Shown: positions 5,794 through 9,135 of the stretch, piece by piece | How positions within the stretch are numbered: position 1 is the stretch's first letter | Layout of the letters: each line of letters opens with the position of its first letter | DNA from: Gemmatimonadota bacterium | GTDB lineage: Bacteria > Gemmatimonadota > Gemmatimonadetes > Gemmatimonadales > GWC2-71-9 | Assembly (NCBI GenBank): GCA_003220975.1 | Contig: QHTX01000039.1 | Coordinates: 1-9,135 of the forward strand | Length of the DNA stretch: 9,135 nt | Direction: 5' to 3' | Notes under the pieces: model-generated | What the model was told of the DNA's origin: nothing | Database searches by the model: none | The model's input: the letters and a program-made list of their open reading frames with translations, nothing else | Translations under genes and position numbers: made by a program

Positions 5794-6968
5794 CAACCCC
5801 TCCCGAACGCCTGCCTGAGCTGCTCCCAGAGCTTCTTCGCGGCGCGCTCGTCCGGCGGCGCCCCCTCGACCTCCGCGAGCTGCTCCAGCAGGGCACGCTG
5901 CTCGGCCGTGAGCTTGGTGGGCGTCCACACGTGCACGCGAACGTGCAGGTCGCCGCGGCCGCCCTCGCCCACGCGCGGCAGGCCCTTGCCGCGCAGCCGA
6001 TACACCGTGGCGGTCTGCGTCCCCGGCTGGACCTTGAGCGCCGCCTCGCCGTACGGCGTCGGCACGCGGACCTCGGCGCCGAGCGCCGCCTGGGCGAACG
6101 ACAGCGGGAGATCGACCACGAGATCGTCCCCGTGGCGCTCGAAGCGCGGATCTTCGGCGATGTCGAGCACCGCGATCAGGTCGCCCGGCGGGCCGTTGCG
6201 CGGGCCCGGCACGCCCTGGCCGCGCATCGTGAGGTAATGATGATCCGCGACGCCCGCGGGCACGTTGATCTCGATCGTCTTCTCGGCGCGCACCCGCCCG
6301 TCGCCCTGGCACTTGGGGCAGGGCTCGAGGATCACGGTCCCGTCGCCCGCGCAGCTCGGACAGGGCGACACGGAGAGAAACTGCCCGAACATCGAGCGCG
6401 CCGCGCGCCGCACCTCGCCCGTCCCGCCGCACGTGCGGCACGTCGTGGGCTGCGAGCCCGGCGCGGCGCCCGTGCCACCGCACGCCGTGCAGCGCTCCAG
6501 CGTCCGCACTTTGACGGTCTTGGTCGTCCCGGTCGCCACCTCGGCGAGCGTCAGCTTGAGGCTGACCTTCAGGTCTTGACCGCGGTGATGCTCGCGCCGG
6601 GCGCGCTCGCCGCCCCCGAACAGGGCGTCGAACCCGCCGAGCCCGCCGAAGTCGCGCATGAAGATGTTGAGCGCCTCGGACAGGTCGAAGTGCGCGAACC
6701 CGAAGTCCGGCGCACCCCCCCCGCCCCCGCCGCGCCGCACCCCGCGCGCGCCGTAGCGGTCGTACAGTGCCCGCTTCTCGGGATCACGCAGCACCTCGTA
6801 CGCTTCCGTGATCTCCTTGAAGCGCTCCTCGGCGGCGTGCTTCTCGTCCGGCCCCCCCCCGACGCGGTCGGGATGGTGCTGCATCGCCAGCCGCCGGTAG
6901 GCCTTCTTGATTTCGGCCTCGTCGGCGTCCCGCGACACTCCCAGAACGGCGTAGAAGTCCTCGGTCAC
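5793..6968 (-). CDS. dnaJ: Chaperone protein DnaJ
   Basis: A 391-aa type I (class A) J-protein that stimulates DnaK ATPase activity and delivers unfolded clients. The J domain spans residues about 4-70 with HPD at 32-34. A short Gly-rich linker (RRGGGGGG) is followed by a Phe/Gly/Asp segment. The zinc domain at about 160-224 contains four CxxCxGxG units (CTACGGTG, CRTCGGTG, CPSCAGDG, CPKCQGDG). The two C-terminal beta-sandwich domains follow, with KTIEINVPAGV and LRLRGKG-like RLRGKGLPRVG. The GTG start at 6968 overlaps the hrcA stop as GTGA, so expression is coupled to the repressor gene. The partners dnaK and grpE are not in the window. All signature residues are present and its length is typical (370-390 aa). 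A second dnaJ or cbpA may exist elsewhere in the genome, which cannot be judged from here. Confidence 0.97.
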   Translation of the reverse strand: MTEDFYAVLGVSRDADEAEIKKAYRRLAMQHHPDRVGGGPDEKHAAEERFKEITEAYEVLRDPEKRALYDRYGARGVRRGGGGGGAPDFGFAHFDLSEALNIFMRDFGGLGGFDALFGGGERARREHHRGQDLKVSLKLTLAEVATGTTKTVKVRTLERCTACGGTGAAPGSQPTTCRTCGGTGEVRRAARSMFGQFLSVSPCPSCAGDGTVILEPCPKCQGDGRVRAEKTIEINVPAGVADHHYLTMRGQGVPGPRNGPPGDLIAVLDIAEDPRFERHGDDLVVDLPLSFAQAALGAEVRVPTPYGEAALKVQPGTQTATVYRLRGKGLPRVGEGGRGDLHVRVHVWTPTKLTAEQRALLEQLAEVEGAPPDERAAKKLWEQLRQAFGRG

Positions 6969-8029
6969 TCGAGCAGCTCGCCCACCAGGCGGCTCGTGTG
7001 CTCCACGAGCGCCACGATCTTGTCGTACGGCATCCGGGTCGGGCCCATCACACCGATCACACCCGCGAGCGGCCCGAGGCGGTACGACGCGGTGACCAGT
7101 GTGAACGGCGCCAGCTTCGGATCCTGGTGCTCGGTCCCGATGGTGATCGTGAGCCCGCGGCCCAGCCGCGTGGCGAGCGCCTCGCGCAACAGGTCGCGCC
7201 GCTCGGTCACCTCCATCAGCCCCTGCAACCGCTCTTTGGTGGCGAACTCGGGCTGGCCGGCGAGCAGCTGCGCGCTCCCGAGCACCACGCCGCCGGGCGC
7301 GACGCCCGCCCCCGCTCCCGCCCCCCGGACGTCGAACAGCTCGTCCGCCTCCTGAATGAAGATGTTGAGCAGCTCGCCCGCGCCCGACTCGGGGGAGGCC
7401 GCCGCGTCGCGCAGGCGATCGGGGAGCGTGGCGCGAATGTGCTTGAGCGTGAGCCCCGCGAGCCGCTCGTTCAGCACCACGGCCACCTGGGCCACCGCCT
7501 CGCGCGCCATTTGCGACGAGACTTCCACGAAGATCGTGCGCACCACGCCGCTCTTCAGCGTCAGCACCAGCAGCAGCCGGTCCGAGGACACCTGCAACAG
7601 CTCGAGCCGCTCGAGCACGGCGTCGTCGAGCGACGGGCCCACCGCAACCCCGAGCTCGTTCGTGAGCACGCCCAGCACCTGGGCGGCGCGCTCGAGGATC
7701 TGGTCCACCGCGTTGCGCTCCCCCCCGCCCCCCAGCTCCTCGCGGATGTGGTGCGACTCCGACGCCGTCACCGGCGGCAGGTGCATCAGCGAGTCCACGT
7801 ACACGCGGTAGGCCAGGTCCGTGGGGATGCGGCCCGCCGAGGTGTGGGGGTGGTAGAGGTATCCCTTCTCCTCGAGGTCGCTCATCGTGTTGCGGATCGA
7901 GGCGGCCGAAAGCGCCAGGCCGAACCGCCGGGCGATCGTCCGGCTGCCCGCCGGTTCGGCGGTCTGCACGTAGGTCTCGATGACCGCTTCGAGAACCTGA
8001 CGTTCGCGCTCTGTAAGGGAGGCTGCCAT
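6965..8029 (-). CDS. hrcA: Heat-inducible transcription repressor HrcA
   Basis: HrcA represses chaperone operons by binding CIRCE operators and is kept folded by GroEL. The 354-aa protein begins MAASLTERERQVLEAVIETY and has the expected N-terminal winged helix (residues about 4-75), including SRTIARRFGLALSAASIRN and the DLEEKGYLYHPHTSAGRIPT wing. The GAF-like middle domain and dimerisation insert follow, ending in LGPLAGVIGVMGPTRMPY and VALVEHTSRLVGELL near the C-terminus. The ATG at 8029 is preferred over in-frame TTG codons at 8056 and 8038 because HrcA similarity starts near MAASLTERE and it is the only ATG. Residues about 232-242 are a low-complexity Gly-Ala stretch (RGAGAGAGVAP) in the insert region. 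The stop overlaps the dnaJ start by 4 nt. The upstream gap has only a short palindrome, not a full CIRCE. Confidence 0.96.
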   Translation of the reverse strand: MAASLTERERQVLEAVIETYVQTAEPAGSRTIARRFGLALSAASIRNTMSDLEEKGYLYHPHTSAGRIPTDLAYRVYVDSLMHLPPVTASESHHIREELGGGGERNAVDQILERAAQVLGVLTNELGVAVGPSLDDAVLERLELLQVSSDRLLLVLTLKSGVVRTIFVEVSSQMAREAVAQVAVVLNERLAGLTLKHIRATLPDRLRDAAASPESGAGELLNIFIQEADELFDVRGAGAGAGVAPGGVVLGSAQLLAGQPEFATKERLQGLMEVTERRDLLREALATRLGRGLTITIGTEHQDPKLAPFTLVTASYRLGPLAGVIGVMGPTRMPYDKIVALVEHTSRLVGELLE

Positions 8030-8042
8030 GTCGTCCAAGCTA

Positions 8043-8053
8043 TTAGCGGCTAA
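8043..8053. promoter_or_regulatory. Short palindrome TTAGCNGCTAA upstream of hrcA
   Basis: In the 28-bp gap between hemW and hrcA, the + strand reads TTAGCGGCTAA: 5-bp arms around one base. The arms equal the outer ends of the CIRCE operator (TTAGCACTC-N9-GAGTGCTAA), but the inner bases and spacer are absent. It could be a coincidence, a stem, or a reduced operator. It lies 14 nt before the hrcA ATG, where a repressor or RNA structure could act. Confidence 0.25.
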
Positions 8054-8057
8054 CAAT

Positions 8058-9122
8058 TTAGACCGTGTCGTGCAGCGCGGTCAAGTCTCCGGCGAGGGCG
8101 TCGAGTCGTAACCACCCCTCGGGAGTCAACCTGACGTACCCGCCGGCGATCGTCGCCCACCCCGCCGACACCCAGGCGGTCAGGCGGCTAGCCGGATAGG
8201 CGGATAGCGACACCCCGGTGTCGGTCCGGAGCGACAGATAAACGCGCTCGAGTTCCCGCTGCGCGTCGGTCAGGACCTCCTCGGAGTCGATTGGCGAGCG
8301 CCCCGCGGCCACGGCGCGCCGGTACGCTTCCCACGCCGCCGTGTTCCAGCGGCGCGCGCGCCCATCGAACGAGTGCGCCGCCGGACCGAGCCCGACGTAG
8401 CGGGCGGCGTTCGAGACTTCATAGAACGCATAGCCACGCGCCGCAAGGCGCCTGTGCGCCAGCAAGTACTCCTCGGCATAGCGGTCGTCGTTCGGGGCCG
8501 AGGTAGCGCCGCGCGAGACCCAGCGGGCGAGGGGCGTGCGCTCCTCCACCGTCAATCCGTACAGCGACAAGTGAGCAGGGAGCAGGGAGCAGGCGAGGTC
8601 GAGGTCGCGCGCCCAGTCACGCTCGAGCTCCGCGGGCAGGGCGAAGATCAGGTCGAGCGAGATGTTGTCGATCCCGGCTGCCCGGAGCGCCCGCACGGCG
8701 TGGCCGATGCGGGCGGCGTCGTGGGGGCGGTGCATCCATTTCAGGACGCGGTCGTCGAACGACTGGGCGCCGAGCGAGACGCGATTGACGCCGGACTCGC
8801 GCCAGGCGCGTGCGTTGTCGGGCGTCACGTCCTCCGGATTGGCTTCCAGCGTGACCTCGACGTCATTGCGGATTGCGGATTGCGGATTGCGGATAGACCG
8901 CACCAGGGTGTCGATGGCCTCGGGGGGGAGTAGCGAAGGGGTGCCGCCGCCCAAGTACAACGTCTCCAGAGCACCATCCGATGAGTCCCGGACGAGCGCC
9001 AGCTCCTGCAGGACCGCCTCGACGTACTCCCGCGCGGGGATGCGCTTGCGGACCGCGATGGAGAAGTCGCAGTAGGAGCAGCGGCGCACACAGAAGGGGA
9101 CGTGGAGGTAGAGGTGGCGCAT
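8058..9122 (-). CDS. hemW: HemW-like radical SAM protein (putative heme chaperone, formerly annotated as coproporphyrinogen III oxidase-like)
   Basis: A 354-aa radical SAM enzyme of the HemW/HemN-like group. HemW binds heme and inserts it into target proteins; it is often misannotated as oxygen-independent coproporphyrinogen oxidase. The cluster motif is C11-VRR-C15-SY-C18 with DF following, then LYLGGGTPSLL, EANPED, GVNRVSLGAQSF, DLIFALP and the HemN_C-type tail with RWN and a LSLRTDTGVSL region. The CxxxCxxC motif followed by Asp-Phe, with N-terminal RHLYLHVPFC, favours HemW over true HemN. An in-frame TAG four codons upstream fixes the ATG at 9122 or later. Two oddities: three short tandem arrays lie within the gene, and the stretch YEVSNAARYVGLGPAAHSF (234-252) jumps over the roughly 15-residue RHN..YW segment conserved in the family. 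The missing segment explains the shortish length and leaves activity uncertain. No clear Shine-Dalgarno precedes the start. Confidence 0.93.
   Translation of the reverse strand: MRHLYLHVPFCVRRCSYCDFSIAVRKRIPAREYVEAVLQELALVRDSSDGALETLYLGGGTPSLLPPEAIDTLVRSIRNPQSAIRNDVEVTLEANPEDVTPDNARAWRESGVNRVSLGAQSFDDRVLKWMHRPHDAARIGHAVRALRAAGIDNISLDLIFALPAELERDWARDLDLACSLLPAHLSLYGLTVEERTPLARWVSRGATSAPNDDRYAEEYLLAHRRLAARGYAFYEVSNAARYVGLGPAAHSFDGRARRWNTAAWEAYRRAVAAGRSPIDSEEVLTDAQRELERVYLSLRTDTGVSLSAYPASRLTAWVSAGWATIAGGYVRLTPEGWLRLDALAGDLTALHDTV
8174..8207. repeat. Octamer tandem array in hemW (AGGCGG family)
   Basis: The + strand has AGGCGGTC, AGGCGGCT, AGCCGGAT, AGGCGGAT and AG: four imperfect 8-mers. The encoded peptide LSAYPASRLTAW near residues 306-317 parallels LSAQPPNRLTAL encoded by the octamer array in dnaG (1107-1138), in the same strand and frame relationship. 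Confidence 0.85.
8574..8593. repeat. AGCAGGG heptamer array in hemW
   Basis: Two full AGCAGGG copies plus six bases of a third on the + strand. They encode ACSLLPA of HemW at residues about 177-183, just before the conserved HLSLYGLT segment. This is the same unit as the mutS2 array at 2804-2840, but here it is inverted relative to the direction of coding. Confidence 0.85.
8865..8894. repeat. ATTGCGG heptamer array in hemW (x4)
   Basis: Four perfect ATTGCGG copies plus AT on the + strand. Read on the coding strand they give IRNPQSAIRN at residues about 77-86, between the helix after GGGTPSLL and the EVTLEANPED strand. The gene remains in frame. Confidence 0.95.
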
Positions 9123-9135
9123 GCAGAGAAACTAA

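Noticed and set aside
5649..7355. A 568-codon open frame on the + strand opposite hinT, dnaJ and hrcA
   Set aside because: It is antisense to three clear genes and compositionally typical of a GC-rich shadow frame, with no domain visible.
8043..8053. Complete CIRCE operator before hrcA
   Set aside because: Only the outer TTAGC/GCTAA ends are present; the ACTC and GAGT inner halves and the 9-nt spacer are missing.
1..9135. tRNA, rRNA, transposase, phage or defence genes
   Set aside because: Reading both strands, I found no such motifs; the whole window is explained by housekeeping genes and short gaps.

Overview
The window is a compact, very GC-rich stretch of bacterial chromosome. Every gene I can support lies on the minus strand, so the text follows minus-strand order, from high to low coordinates. 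Gene content, protein style and the abundance of short intragenic tandem repeats suggest a soil or sediment member of a GC-rich phylum, with Gemmatimonadota as my best guess. That placement is from recall of similar proteins, not from a search. Two disrupted conserved genes suggest a metagenome-derived or draft assembly, or real local damage.

Layout: hemW-like radical SAM protein (9122-8058), 28 bp gap, hrcA heat-shock repressor (8029-6965), dnaJ (6968-5793), hinT (5793-5455), a 68 bp gap with a weak promoter candidate, rpsU (5386-5198), yqeY (5196-4751, frameshifted), mutS2 (4754-2447, split by a large inverted repeat), dnaG primase (2450-681), and a coiled-coil/C4 zinc-ribbon protein (697 to beyond the left edge). 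Junctions are very tight: 4-nt GTGA/ATGA overlaps at hrcA/dnaJ, yqeY/mutS2 and mutS2/dnaG, a 1-nt overlap at dnaJ/hinT, a 1-nt gap at rpsU/yqeY and a 17-nt overlap at dnaG/zinc ribbon. This points to one or two long translationally coupled operons: a heat-shock block (hrcA-dnaJ, lacking grpE and dnaK) joined to a version of the macromolecular-synthesis operon (rpsU-dnaG, with rpoD a plausible next gene off the left edge) that has yqeY and mutS2 inserted. No stretch over 300 bases lacks a gene.

The genes are housekeeping; I see no defence, phage or biosynthetic system. The unusual content is structural. (1) A quasi-palindrome with 66-bp arms and one mismatch sits in mutS2 just before the Walker A motif and breaks the reading frame. 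(2) yqeY carries an apparent 2-nt insertion. (3) Short tandem arrays with 7- or 8-bp units sit inside dnaG, mutS2 and hemW without breaking their frames; two unit families recur in different genes, one of them in opposite orientation. (4) HemW appears to lack the conserved RHN..YW segment.
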